Translations under genes and position numbers: made by a program
The notes under the pieces: model-generated
Told to the model about the DNA's origin: nothing
Databases searched by the model: none
Seen by the model: only the letters and a program-made list of their open reading frames with translations
Shown here: positions 9,316 to 19,069 of the stretch, piece by piece
How the letters are laid out: the number at the start of each line of letters is the position of its first letter
Position numbering within the stretch: position 1 is the stretch's first letter
DNA from: Vicia villosa
Taxonomy: Eukaryota; Streptophyta; Magnoliopsida; Fabales; Fabaceae
Direction: 5' to 3'
Length of the DNA stretch: 64,000 bases
Assembly: GCF_029867415.1 (NCBI RefSeq)
Contig: NW_026705575.1
Coordinates: 62,001 to 126,000 of the forward strand

Positions 9316-11449
9316 GTGTTTTTTAGATTTTTGTTGATTATTAGTGTTTTAGCATAAAATTAAAGTATGGTCCAAGTGGACAAAAAGAAAATAGCGGAAA
9401 CATAAACATAGTGTCCAAATGGACAAAGAGAAAATGACGGAATGTAAATATGATGAAATGATAAAGCATAAAGAAAAATATAAAGAGCAATATAATAAAT
9501 TGCGGAAATTATAGTCAATTGTTAGATGTTAAAGATAACCATCTTGAAACTTGTCAAGTATGTTATCAAAGTTAGTAAGAAAGATCGATGGTGAGTGAAG
9601 GATGTTCTCGGATTTAAATTCAATGGAACTTTATCAGAAGCTTGATAAAATCATAGCGACTACACGATAAATTTCCATAAGTCTTAAATCAACCGCATAC
9701 AATTCTCTTCCATATTTGATCTTTTTTTATTCAGGACACGAAATATTGCGTTATGTTAAGCAGATCATCAAGTGACTTATGTTGAAGTCACCCTACAACA
9801 AGGCCGGTCAACAATCTTTGTGCTAATGCATACTAGAAAACGATATGTAGATCGTTCTCCAAAAGAAATACCGAACGAAAAGAAAAATAAGGAGCGATCT
9901 AGTCTTTACCAAGAATCCATAAGAATTCTCAAGGCATTAAGACTTTCATCGATCAAAATAAAAAGAAGTAAAAGATGGAACCACATTCAAAATCTCCTTT
10001 CATCCATAATTTCAATCACTTAATATTGCGGATTCGGATTTTCATCCTATCGACGCCCTAAGTCCATTGAAATTAGAGAGAAATTAGGCCTCTAACTTGT
10101 GATTCAAAGAAAATATCAAAAGAACGGAGTAGAAGATGAGTTAGAACCAAAAACAAGTTAAAAAAGGCAAAAAAACACATTCTGCTCAGATGTAAATCGA
10201 TTTGCATAGAGTGTAAATCGATTTACATAACTCTGTTTTCAAATCTGCGCAGTTTTTTAGTTATGTAAATCGATTTGCATCAGATGCAAATCGATTTGCA
10301 CAACACAGTTTTTCAAAAAAAAAACAACAAATCAAGGGAAGAAAACTTGTTTAAACATAAAACCAAACACCTTGTGATCTTGGATTAATTTGTGCACGAA
10401 AATGTATCAAGTAAGCAAGCAAAACTCAGCAATGTAGCACCAAAGGTGCATCAAACATAAACAACAATGGATCACATCTTGGATTATGGAAAGGATCTAG
10501 AATTTTACCAAATCTTTCACAAACTTTGAATCTTCTTCAAGAACACACAAACACAAGCCTTGATCTCTCACAATTGATGAAGAAAGTGATGTTTAGATGG
10601 AGGTTTAGCTCTAAATTAGTGAGGTTCAAGATGTGACTCACTAATTTTTATAGAAGAAGAAGAGAGCTTTGAGTGAGGGGTTTGGAAGAGATGAGGAGAG
10701 AAAGAGCAAGAGTTTTCTTGGCTATCAAAGCTTAAAAAAATGAAGAGGGGAATGGCTCAATTTATAGGAGCTAGGCTTGGGAATTTTTGTGGTTTGGAGT
10801 TAGGATTGGAAAATAGAATTAGGCTTGGGAGATGGATTTTGAGCCAAAAAAGAGATCCAATGGTCTTGATGCAATCACACGAGGGTTTATGATCAAATGA
10901 TGTGGGTAATCAAATACAAGAGCTAAGTCATGCTTCCCATGCTTGCAAATGATGTCAACACTTTCAAAAGCTGAAATTTGCCTTCATTTTTCTAAATTCG
11001 CACTGGTGCAATCGATTTACACTTTATGCAAATCTATTTACATTGCTGAAAAAGGCAAAATCTGGGGCAAAAACAGTTATGTAAATCGATTTGCACATTA
11101 TGCAAATCGATTTGCACTGATGGCAGAAGCAAAATCTGGGCAAAATCAGTTGTGTAAATCGATTTACACCTTATGTAAATCGATATGCACAGTGAAATTG
11201 TTGAAAAATGCCTTTTTTGAAGGATACTTTGACTTGGTACCTACAAAACACAAACATACAAAAGCAAGACAATATTTTTGGTATTTTGGTTAGTAAACAA
11301 CATATACAAGAAAAACATTGGTGCTTGATGATTCCTTTGCAGATGAATTGTACACAACATCACAAGTAGAGCTCTAAGTTGAAACTTCTTGATTGATGAT
11401 TGATATGCAAATGATGTGTGATCTTAGGGTCAAAAATTGGGGTATGACA
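9315..11449 (-). mobile_element. Truncated Ogre-like LTR related to element C
   Basis: From about 9345 the sequence follows the element C LTR: GTCCAAGTGGAC repeats (only two units), then blocks with AAGATCGATGGTGAGTGAA and CTACACGATAAATTT, shared with 41.2-41.3 kb. The right end, TCAAAAATTGGGGTATGACA at 11449, corresponds to the terminus of the C LTR (TCAAAAATTGGGGTGCAACA). The left part is missing and no target duplication is seen. The middle (10190-11190) holds ten AAATCGATTT dyads absent from element C. The ORFs at 9772-10023 and 10943-11293 are not convincing genes. Confidence 0.7.
10191..11189. repeat. Ten AAATCGATTT dyads in five pairs, 20-21 bp apart
   Basis: Dyads of 15-16 bp start at 10191/10212, 10264/10285, 11007/11027, 11080/11101 and 11153/11174. 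Each pair is 20-21 bp start to start. Outer bases alternate between TGTAAATCGATTTACA, TGCAAATCGATTTGCA and mixed forms; two members carry one interior change (at 11027 and 11174). Sequences around the pairs (such as AAATCTGGGGCAAAA) are also repeated. Confidence 0.9.
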
Positions 11450-11874
11450 CATACTACATGGCTGCATCTCCTTGTGTTGTTGGTGAACCAGCACCACTCT
11501 TCAACAATACAACAACTCAAGGCATCGTCGTTTACGATGGTTACAAAAAATCAAAAACTTCACAACAACTTAAGCCTTTGATGCCAGCATTGCCACTCCA
11601 CAACAATACACCAATAGCTCACAAATTCTTCAGCGACATAACAGGTCTTGTGAAGGCTCCACGTTTGGCACCTGTCCTACTTGAGGTGAATGAGCACATG
11701 TATATCACAATTAACATGGCTTTACAATATTGTCCTAAAAATGCTTGGCACGTTACTAAAAGTCTAAGAAGAACTCAGTTTTGTAGTCTAAATATTTTCC
11801 AATACATTTGTTGACAGCTTTGACAGGAAAAGGTTAGGAGGATATTTCATATACTCTGATCATACTATAATCTT
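11450..11874 (+). pseudogene. Laccase fragment, copy 1
   Basis: The translation (for example YYMAASPCVVGEPAPLF, TPIAHKFFSDITGL and a VNEHMYITINMAL-like clause) matches the second cupredoxin region of plant laccases, multicopper oxidases of lignin metabolism. It starts abruptly at the LTR end at 11449 and has no copper ligand clusters, first domain or C-terminal domain, so it is a dead fragment. It is paralogous to 23815-24350 but keeps about 70 bp that copy 2 has lost. The copia element begins at 11880. Recognised from memory of laccase sequences. Confidence 0.75.
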
Positions 11875-11879
11875 ATTCT
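11875..11879 (+). other. Target-site duplication ATTCT, left
   Basis: ATTCT directly before the LTR at 11880 is repeated at 16974-16978 after the right LTR. The paralogous empty site near 24355 has a single ATTCT. Confidence 0.95.
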
Positions 11880-12273
11880 TGTTGAAACTGCTGTTTTTAG
11901 CACTTCAGTTGGCGTAACCGGTTACGCCTGTTACCGTAACCGGTTACGAACCCGTAAAACAGATTTACTGTAGATGTTGCGTTTGCGTAACCGGTTACGC
12001 TGTTTGCCGTAACCGGTTACACTGAAGCCCAACTGTTTTTTCTGTTTGTTTTAGGGTGTTTTAAATCATTCCAATCATTTTTGTAACTTGTACTATATAA
12101 GGAGCTCACTACTCCTACATTGTGGTTAATGCCAATCCACTATCTCACCCTCAATTACTCTCTCTCTCTCTCTCTCTCTCTCTATTATTTCTCTTCATTC
12201 TTTAATCTTCATCTTCTTCAATTGATCATTTTCCCCATTAAAGAAACCTTAATTTGATTTGTATGTTCCAACA
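11880..12273 (+). mobile_element. Copia element 1: 5' LTR
   Basis: 394 bp, TGTTGAAAC...CCAACA. It differs from the 3' LTR by two substitutions that I can find and by the length of a CT microsatellite near 12160-12183. It contains four GTAACCGGTTAC palindromes (11914, 11936, 11987, 12009), in two pairs each 22 bp apart. A TATA-like ACTATATAAGG lies at about 12093-12103. Confidence 0.95.
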
Positions 12274-12290
12274 TTTGGCATCAAGAGCCC
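12274..12290 (+). other. Primer-binding site of copia element 1
   Basis: TTTGGCATCAAGAGCCC follows the 5' LTR directly. It is a variant of the TGGTATCAGAGC site that pairs with initiator tRNA-Met in most plant Ty1/copia elements. Confidence 0.8.
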
Positions 12291-12317
12291 TGGTTCTGAT
12301 CCGATTCCGCTGCAACA

Positions 12318-15300
12318 ATGAGTACCAATGATCGAATCCCATCCAATTTACCGATTCTTGATTCGAAGAATTACGACAAGTGGTCTAAGCAAATGAAGGT
12401 CTTGTTTGGATATCAAGAAGTTCTCGATATCGTCAACAATGGAGTCACACCTCTTGGGGCTGAACCTACAGCTGCACATCAAGCCACTTTCAGGGAAGAG
12501 AAGAAGAAAGATTACAAAGCTCTCTTCTTGATACACTCTTGCGTCGATGGTGATAACTTCGAAAAGGTCGGTGATTGCGAGTCCGCGAGGCAAGCTTGGT
12601 TAATTCTTGAGAAAGCATATGCTGGGGCTGCGAAGGCGAAGGTTGTGAGGTTACAAACTCACAAGAGGCAATTCGAGTTAACGCAAATGGAAGAGAAGGA
12701 AACGATCAACGATTATGTGACGCGCATTACGCGCTTAGTGAATCAAATTAAGTCGTGTGGGGAAACGATCTTAGAGCAGAATGTTGTGTCAAAAATCTTA
12801 CGTTCGTTGACGTCAAGATTCGACAACATTGTGGTTGCTATTGAAGAGTCGAAGGACCTTACGTCGCTGAGCAAGGATGAGCTTCAAAGTTCCCTAGAAG
12901 CACATGAACAAAGAATGGACGAGAGAGGAAGCGATAAAGCAAAGGCGGAATTAGATTTGCAAGCTCGTTTCAATGAAAGGAGTAAAGGTTCGAAAGGGAA
13001 ATGGCCTTCGAAAGGGAAGCAAGGCGATGGTGAGCCAAAACATTCGAAGGGACAAAAGGGTGAGAGCAGCAGCTCAAACGGTTATGGTGATCGAAGCAAC
13101 GCAAGAGGTGGAAAACCAAGAGACATGAGCAAAATACAATGCTGGAAATGCAGGAAACTTGGGCATTTTCAATCAAAGTGTGGTGCTAAACAGCTTGAAA
13201 CTAAAGGGGATGAAGCCAAGGTTGCTAGGCAAGAGGTGGATGATGAAGCCACACTCTTAATGATGATTACCGATGAGTGCGAAGGCATGGCAGAGGTGCT
13301 GGACAGCAGATGCAAGTCACGGGACAGCAGCTGCAGCAGTGCAGAGAAAGCGACAGTTTTGAGTTCGGAACAAAATGTGATGATTTCGGTTCGTGATGGA
13401 ACTCAAGGCAAAAAGGAGTGGTACTTAGACTCCGGATGTTCAACGCATATGACGGGAAGAAGAGATTGGTTTGTGCAAATCAATCAAGTGGCGAAAAACA
13501 ATGTGAAGTTTGCGGACGATTCCACTCTCATGGCCGAAGGTGTCGGTGATGTGTTGATCGAGAAAAAGGATGGTGGACATTCTATGATCAAGGATGTGCT
13601 ATATATTCCAGGTATTAAGTGTAATCTTTTGAGTATTGGTCAATTGCTCGAAAAAGGTTACAATATACGGTTGGAAGATAAGATCTTGCGAGTTGTTGAT
13701 GCTAGTGGAGTGTTGATCCTAAAGGCTCCCATGGCTACCAATAGGACTTTCAAAGTTGAGCTGAAAGTATTGGAGCATAGGTGCTTAGCTACAGCTGCAA
13801 GTAGAGAGGAGTGGTTATGGCATTATCGTCTCGGTCACTTGAATTTTCGTGATCTCAAAGCGTTGCAACAAGAGGGTATGGTTACCGGGCTGCCACACAT
13901 TAACGTTCCAGCTGAGTTGTGTGAGGAATGTGTGAAAGGAAAACAACACAAAGGAAGTTTTAGCAAGGATGCGGGTCATAGGACCAATGCACACCTTGAG
14001 GTGGTGTACTCCGATGTTTGTGGACCTATGCAAGTGGACACATTTGGTGGCAATCGATATTTTGTCACGTTCATTGACGATTTTAGTAGAAAGTTGTGGA
14101 CTTACGTCATCAAGAGAAAGGATGAGGTGTTTGATGTATTCAAGAGGTTTAAGTCCATGGCGGAAAGGCAATGCGGTCGCAAGTTGAAAGTTCTCAAAAC
14201 GGACGGTGGAGGTGAGTATACCTCGGTTGCGTTTGGGAAGTATTGTGATGATGAGGGTATAGTGCGTGAAGTTGTACCACCCTATACGCCGCAGCAAAAT
14301 GGTATTGCCGAGAGGAAAAATCGTTCGATTATGAACATGGTTCGAAGCATGTTAAGCGGTAAAAGTCTACCGAAGGAACTATGGGGAGAAGCGGTCTCTA
14401 CAGCCACATACTTATTGAATCGTTGTCCTACAAAGAAGCTTGAGAATCTTACACCGGAAGAGGCTTGGTGTGGATTCAAACCGAATCTAAGTCATTTGCG
14501 TGTATTCGGTTCGGTGGCTTATAAACATGTGCCGGAACAATTGAGAAAGAAGTTGGACGATAAAGGAGAAGAAATGATATTCGTTGGATATCACTCTACA
14601 GGAGGTTACAAACTGTTCGATGCGAGAAATCAGAAGATTCAAATTAGTCGAGATGTTATTTTTGAAGAAAATAACAGCAGCAGTCACAGCGTAACCGGTT
14701 ACGGCCAGCCAGTACAAACTGGCGTAACCGGTTACGGACAGGAAAAACAGAGTCAGAATTCTGCAGGGAACAGCGTAACCGGTTACGGCCAGCCAGTACA
14801 TACAGGCGTAACCGGTTACGAGCAGAACAGAATTCCAACTGCTGTATTTTTTGATGATCCAGTCAGTCCCGAAACAGTTCCGCAGCCTCCGAATGATGTT
14901 CAAACTGAAGGACACCGTAGAAGATCAACAAGGCAAAGGGTGTTGCCTTCTAGACTCCAAGAATGCGAGAGATTCCAAGATAACGAAGTTAATAATGAAG
15001 GTGATTTCGTTCATTTTGCGCTTATGGCCGAATCCGAACCGGTGAATACGGAGGAGGCTCTAAGGGATCCAAAATGGATTTGTGCAATGAAAGAGGAGCT
15101 GGAATCAATCGAGAAAAATGGTACTTGGGAGTTAGTTGATCTACCTCATGGTAAGAAGCCAATTGGTGTCTGTTGGGTCTTTAAAGTGAAAGCAAATCCG
15201 AAGGGCGAGATAATCAAGTATAAGGCTCGATTAGTAGCGAAAGGGTTTTTGCAACGTGAAGGAATAGACTTTGAGGAGGTGTTTGCTCTTGTGGTTAGGC

Positions 15301-16586
15301 TTGAGACCATCCGATTGGTTGTTGGTATTGCAAACAACAACAATTGGAGTGTTTATCAAATGGACGTCAAATCTGCGTTTTTGAACGGTCCACTTGATGA
15401 GGAAGTTTATGTCGGACAGCCCCCTGGTTTTGAAGTAAAGAATCAAGAGATGAGATACTACAAGTTGCATAAAGCCTTGTATGGTTTGAAACAAGCTCCA
15501 AGAGCTTGGAACAAACGCATAGATGGCTTCCTTATTGACATTGATTTCAAGCGGTGTGTGTCCGAACATGGTGTATATGTGAGATCAAATGCTAAGGATG
15601 GAGTGATAATTCTTTGCTTATATGTGGACGATCTCTTGATTACCGGCAGCTGTGAGGAGAGTATTTCAAGGTTCAAGAAGGAACTCATGAGTGAGTTTGA
15701 GATGACGGACCTTGGAATCATGAAATACTTCCTTGGCATAGAGTTCCAAAGGTCAAAAACGGGACTGCTCATGCACCAAAGGAGGTATGCACTTGAGATC
15801 TTGAAGAGGTGTGAAATGGAACATTGCAATGTTGCCATTACACCATGTGAAGCAAGGCTACAGCTGTCCAAAAGTGAGGATGAGCAAGATGTTGATCCAA
15901 CTCAATATCGAAGATTGATTGGATCATTGCGGTATTTGTGCAATACGCGACCGGACTTGGCATTTAATGTCGGTATTGCGAGTAGATTCATGGAGAGACC
16001 AAAGGTATCTCATATGGCAGCTGTCAAGAGGATCCTTAGATATATTAAAGGGACTCTTGGTTGTGGAATTCTCTTTCCGGCATCGGATACGAGCCGAAAG
16101 TGTGATTTACTTGGTTTCACCGATTCCAATTGGTGTGGTGATAAGGATGATAGAAAGTCAACAGCTGGATACATCTTTATGCTAGGTAGAACTCCAATCT
16201 CTTGGTGTTCGAAAAAGGAACCGGTGGTAGCACTCTCATCTTGTGAGGCCGAGTATATTGCGGCATCGTTGTGTGCTTGCCAAGCCATGTGGCTTATGAA
16301 TCTATTGAAGGAGCTTAATAGTAGTGAGGGTGAGGCTATTACTCTCCTTGTCGACAATGTCTCCGCGATCAACCTTGCGAAGAATCCAATTGCACATGGA
16401 AGAAGCAAGCACATAGAGATGCGGTTTCATTACTTAAGGGAGTTATTGAGCGATGGAAAGTTACGATTGGGGTATTGTCGAAGCGAAGATCAAGTAGCTG
16501 ACATATTGACCAAGGGTGTGACCAATGAGGTGTTCAAGAGGCTGAGAAGGAAGCTGAGCATGGTGGACTTGGACCAACTGAAGTGA
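12318..16586 (+). CDS. Ty1/copia gag-pol polyprotein, intact, 1,422 aa
   Basis: A single uninterrupted frame encodes the full polyprotein. Visible order: gag of the UBN2/retrotran_gag type (residues about 10-230), zinc knuckle CWKCRKLGHFQSKC (about 275-288), aspartic protease DSG (D about 371), integrase zinc domain (HYRLGHL at about 500, CEECVKGK), integrase core with acidic residues near 565, 629 and 665 and the GIAERKNR clause, a linker with four VTGY repeats (about 792-836), reverse transcriptase with YVDD (about 1102), and RNase H (DSNWCGD, SSCEAEYIAA, DNVSA), ending ADILTKG plus a short tail. Length and order are normal for plant copia. A usually conserved RT clause FAPVA is FALVV here, which might weaken RT. 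The start is the first ATG 45 bp after the LTR. The intact frame and near-identical LTRs suggest recent, possibly current, activity. Confidence 0.95.
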   Translation: MSTNDRIPSNLPILDSKNYDKWSKQMKVLFGYQEVLDIVNNGVTPLGAEPTAAHQATFREEKKKDYKALFLIHSCVDGDNFEKVGDCESARQAWLILEKAYAGAAKAKVVRLQTHKRQFELTQMEEKETINDYVTRITRLVNQIKSCGETILEQNVVSKILRSLTSRFDNIVVAIEESKDLTSLSKDELQSSLEAHEQRMDERGSDKAKAELDLQARFNERSKGSKGKWPSKGKQGDGEPKHSKGQKGESSSSNGYGDRSNARGGKPRDMSKIQCWKCRKLGHFQSKCGAKQLETKGDEAKVARQEVDDEATLLMMITDECEGMAEVLDSRCKSRDSSCSSAEKATVLSSEQNVMISVRDGTQGKKEWYLDSGCSTHMTGRRDWFVQINQVAKNNVKFADDSTLMAEGVGDVLIEKKDGGHSMIKDVLYIPGIKCNLLSIGQLLEKGYNIRLEDKILRVVDASGVLILKAPMATNRTFKVELKVLEHRCLATAASREEWLWHYRLGHLNFRDLKALQQEGMVTGLPHINVPAELCEECVKGKQHKGSFSKDAGHRTNAHLEVVYSDVCGPMQVDTFGGNRYFVTFIDDFSRKLWTYVIKRKDEVFDVFKRFKSMAERQCGRKLKVLKTDGGGEYTSVAFGKYCDDEGIVREVVPPYTPQQNGIAERKNRSIMNMVRSMLSGKSLPKELWGEAVSTATYLLNRCPTKKLENLTPEEAWCGFKPNLSHLRVFGSVAYKHVPEQLRKKLDDKGEEMIFVGYHSTGGYKLFDARNQKIQISRDVIFEENNSSSHSVTGYGQPVQTGVTGYGQEKQSQNSAGNSVTGYGQPVHTGVTGYEQNRIPTAVFFDDPVSPETVPQPPNDVQTEGHRRRSTRQRVLPSRLQECERFQDNEVNNEGDFVHFALMAESEPVNTEEALRDPKWICAMKEELESIEKNGTWELVDLPHGKKPIGVCWVFKVKANPKGEIIKYKARLVAKGFLQREGIDFEEVFALVVRLETIRLVVGIANNNNWSVYQMDVKSAFLNGPLDEEVYVGQPPGFEVKNQEMRYYKLHKALYGLKQAPRAWNKRIDGFLIDIDFKRCVSEHGVYVRSNAKDGVIILCLYVDDLLITGSCEESISRFKKELMSEFEMTDLGIMKYFLGIEFQRSKTGLLMHQRRYALEILKRCEMEHCNVAITPCEARLQLSKSEDEQDVDPTQYRRLIGSLRYLCNTRPDLAFNVGIASRFMERPKVSHMAAVKRILRYIKGTLGCGILFPASDTSRKCDLLGFTDSNWCGDKDDRKSTAGYIFMLGRTPISWCSKKEPVVALSSCEAEYIAASLCACQAMWLMNLLKELNSSEGEAITLLVDNVSAINLAKNPIAHGRSKHIEMRFHYLRELLSDGKLRLGYCRSEDQVADILTKGVTNEVFKRLRRKLSMVDLDQLK
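14691..14819 (+). repeat. Four in-frame GTAACCGGTTAC palindromes (VTGY repeats) in gag-pol
   Basis: Palindromes start at 14691, 14724, 14775 and 14808, in two pairs each 33 bp apart, and read V-T-G-Y with flanking G/Q/P residues. They sit in the variable linker between integrase and RT. The same 12-mer occurs four times in each LTR. Linkers between paired copies read GGCCAGCCAGTACA in both pairs, so one pair is probably a duplicate of the other. Confidence 0.95.
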
Positions 16587-16593
16587 GGTGGTG

Positions 16594-16973
16594 TGTTGAA
16601 ACTGCTGTTTTTAGCACTTCAGTTGGCGTAACCGGTTACGCCTGTTACCGTAACCGGTTACGAACCCGTAAAACAGATTTACTGTAGATGTTGCGTTTGC
16701 GTAACCGGTTACGCTGTTTGCCGTAACCGGTTACACTGAAGCCCAACTGTTTTTTCTGTTTGTTTTAGGGTGTTTTAAATCATTCCAATCATTTTTGTAA
16801 CTTGTACTATATAAGGAACTCACTACTCCTACATTGTGGTTAATGCCAATTCACTATCTCACCCTCAATTACTCTCTCTCTCTATTATTTCTCTTCATTC
16901 TTTAATCTTCATCTTCTTCAATTGATCATTTTCCCCATTAAAGAAACCTTAATTTGATTTGTATGTTCCAACA
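16594..16973 (+). mobile_element. Copia element 1: 3' LTR
   Basis: 380 bp, identical in structure to 11880-12273 apart from a CT tract shorter by seven units and two substitutions (GGAACTC, CCAATTC). Palindromes at 16628, 16650, 16701 and 16723. The purine-rich AAGTGAGGTGGTG just before 16594 is the likely polypurine tract. ATTCT follows at 16974. Confidence 0.95.
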
Positions 16974-16989
16974 ATTCTAACAAAATAAC

Positions 16990-17904
16990 TCATCCATCAT
17001 CTCCGAAATCATTGTCACTTAGTTCGACTTCATCATTAGAATCACTGTCTCTTAGTTCATCCTCTTCGTTTGTTAGGAATTCGACAGACTTTCCGATCGT
17101 ACTTCCATGCATAGAGGGTGTGCTTGGAGTCGAGGTTGCAGATCTATAGGTCAAAAAATATACCTTAGACTAGAAGTAACACAATAAAAGCACAAGAAAA
17201 AATCAACACATAATGAGAATGACTAAAACTGCAACCATATCCATAAGCAAACATTAGAAGATAACTTACATCCAACGAGTTGAAACCAAGCTTTCAACGT
17301 AATCCATGGTAGAAAACCAACACAATTTGTTAGAAATTCTAATTCTCTCTACTCCTTTATCTCTCTGATTATAGATAATTGCTCGATCATCTTCACAATT
17401 TTCCAATATCAATGTATCTCCATTCTTAGAAAGGTGTAATGGCAACAATGGAGTACCAAATTCACTGCCTTTGTAGAAATTCAAGTCATGATAGATTTTC
17501 AAGTACTCAATTCTAAACAATTGAGTCCAAGACTCTTGTACTCCAAACTTCTTCATTTTCCATATAACAAATTCGGTTCCCTTGAAATCATGCGAAAAGC
17601 AAAGAAAGTCCATAAGAACACTAGGTGTTTGCTGAAAACGTGGCACTTCGTCAAAACCACGAGGTAGCAAAATCTGTGTGTATGTCTCCATCGAAAGATC
17701 AAGTGAAACAATAACAAATTGTTGAGCATTAGCAATAGACTTCCAACCATATTCATAAGCTGGTTTAATGTAATTGGGAAGAGCCAACCAGTTAACGGTA
17801 CCACTCAAATGCACACCATTATTAATTCGATTAATATGAATATTCATTAGGATAATCGGAATCATAAGGCAATTTTGAATTTTTCTCCAACAATTGTCAC
17901 CAAT
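16990..17904 (-). pseudogene. F-box gene copy 1: 3' part, two exons, lacking the F-box
   Basis: On the minus strand this retains the C-terminal part of an F-box-associated domain protein (from GDNCWRK at 17904 down to 17270), a GTAAGT splice donor at 17269-17264, a 126-bp intron, an acceptor TATAG, and a second exon 17143-16990 that stays in frame and encodes an acidic tail (EEDELRDSDSNDEVELSD) before TGA. The N-terminal half including the F-box is missing: at about 17904 it is fused to a DUF674 fragment. It is nearly identical to 24370-25285. Without the F-box it cannot be an SCF substrate receptor. Confidence 0.8.
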
Positions 17905-18343
17905 AGCATTTTTTATTCTTGAATATGCTCAAAAGGCACCCACTCTTCTTTCTACAATCCCATTTCTTGCACATGAAGTATCGCAAAGGTTCTGTGTCAT
18001 CTATATTCAGTTTGAGATTGTGGCAATAAGCTTCCATAGAGTTTCTAGGATTGAGTAGCATTTCCTTGCATGTTTGATTCCAAAGATATTGTTGATCAAG
18101 ATGAGACAAACTTTGATGCAGTGAGGTAATGCTGCCAAATTTAACTGCTTCAATGTTTGACTCTTTAGCTACGAGTCTAGCAATAGAACCTAAAGGCAAG
18201 GTTAAGAAGCTGAAGAGAACATCAACAAAATCCTTCCCAGCCTCAGCATAGACAACTCTTTTCCTTTCTTTATCAACCAAAACTCTCAGACGAACGTTAT
18301 CAACTTGTTCAGTTGATTCGGGTTTAATAGATACCAGTGCCAT
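17897..18343 (-). pseudogene. DUF674 protein fragment, 148 aa, fused to the F-box remnant
   Basis: The N-terminus (LRVLVDKERKRVVYAEAGKD, FVDVLFSFLTLPLGSIARL) is the conserved start of the plant DUF674 family, whose function is unknown. It then has SLHQSLSHLDQQYLWNQTCK and a Cys-bearing stretch (MCKKWDCRKKSGC). The frame runs across the junction with the F-box paralogue at about 17904 and stops three codons later, so it is far shorter than full DUF674 proteins. A TATA-like sequence lies about 60 bp upstream of its ATG, so it might still be transcribed. Confidence 0.75.
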
Positions 18344-18401
18344 AGTATATCAACAGAGGAACAGACAGATAGTGAAGTACTAGTATAGAGATGAAAAATG
18401 G

Positions 18402-18409
18402 TTATATAG
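18402..18409 (-). promoter_or_regulatory. TATA-like box upstream of the DUF674 fragment
   Basis: On the minus strand CTATATAA lies about 60 bp upstream of the ATG at 18343, a plausible distance for a plant core promoter with a short leader. Confidence 0.45.
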
Positions 18410-19069
18410 AGTTTAGTATTAAATGGGGTACTACTTAAACGTTTTCTATAGTTTCTAGAGCACTTTGAAAAGGGAAACCATTAATCATATATCAGATAGT
18501 GGAACCATTTAAGAGCCTCGGTTATCCAAACGAAACGTTTTATTTTTACGTTTCTTTAAAAACTCGGACAAATAACAGTCGGTTTAGGATTATCCAAGAG
18601 AACAAGTTTTTTAAAGTAGTAAACTTCTAGAACAAGTTTGATGGTTCGGATAAAAATAAGATACGATAGTTATATAATATTTGGATTTATATATAAGTGA
18701 TTCAAGAAACAATTTTATATAATAAGTTGGATCTAAAATTAATTTTATTTCAGCCCAGGAAACTAAGAAAGGATTATTTAACTCAATTAAAGAATTAGAA
18801 ATAAAAAGAGTTTGATAGTAGTGGTGTTCAACGATGACTCTGATCTCCTTTAAAGAGGTGTGAGGTAGACCTGAATGGTTAGCACTCTAATGTATAAGTC
18901 ATTTCAAAATTCAACATGAATATAGTGAAATTGGGGTGTGATGGTTGATTAGTTTCATTGTTTTGCCCCTCTACCTCATAACTTCTCCTATTTTGTCACC
19001 TTTATCTTTAAGGTTGAATCTTATACATACTTAACGAGGTGATTTTCTTAACAAAACAAGTGGTCTCGT
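18410..19069. other. Intergenic, nothing recognised
   Basis: AT-rich sequence upstream of the DUF674 fragment. No ORF, RNA gene or repeat structure that I can support. Confidence 0.5.

Noticed and set aside
9315..11449. A complete solo LTR with target duplication
   Set aside because: The right end is clean, but the left end lacks the terminal part seen in element C and no flanking repeat matches.
12348..16414. Several ORFs on the minus strand or in other frames over gag-pol
   Set aside because: Shadows of the 1,422-codon gag-pol frame.
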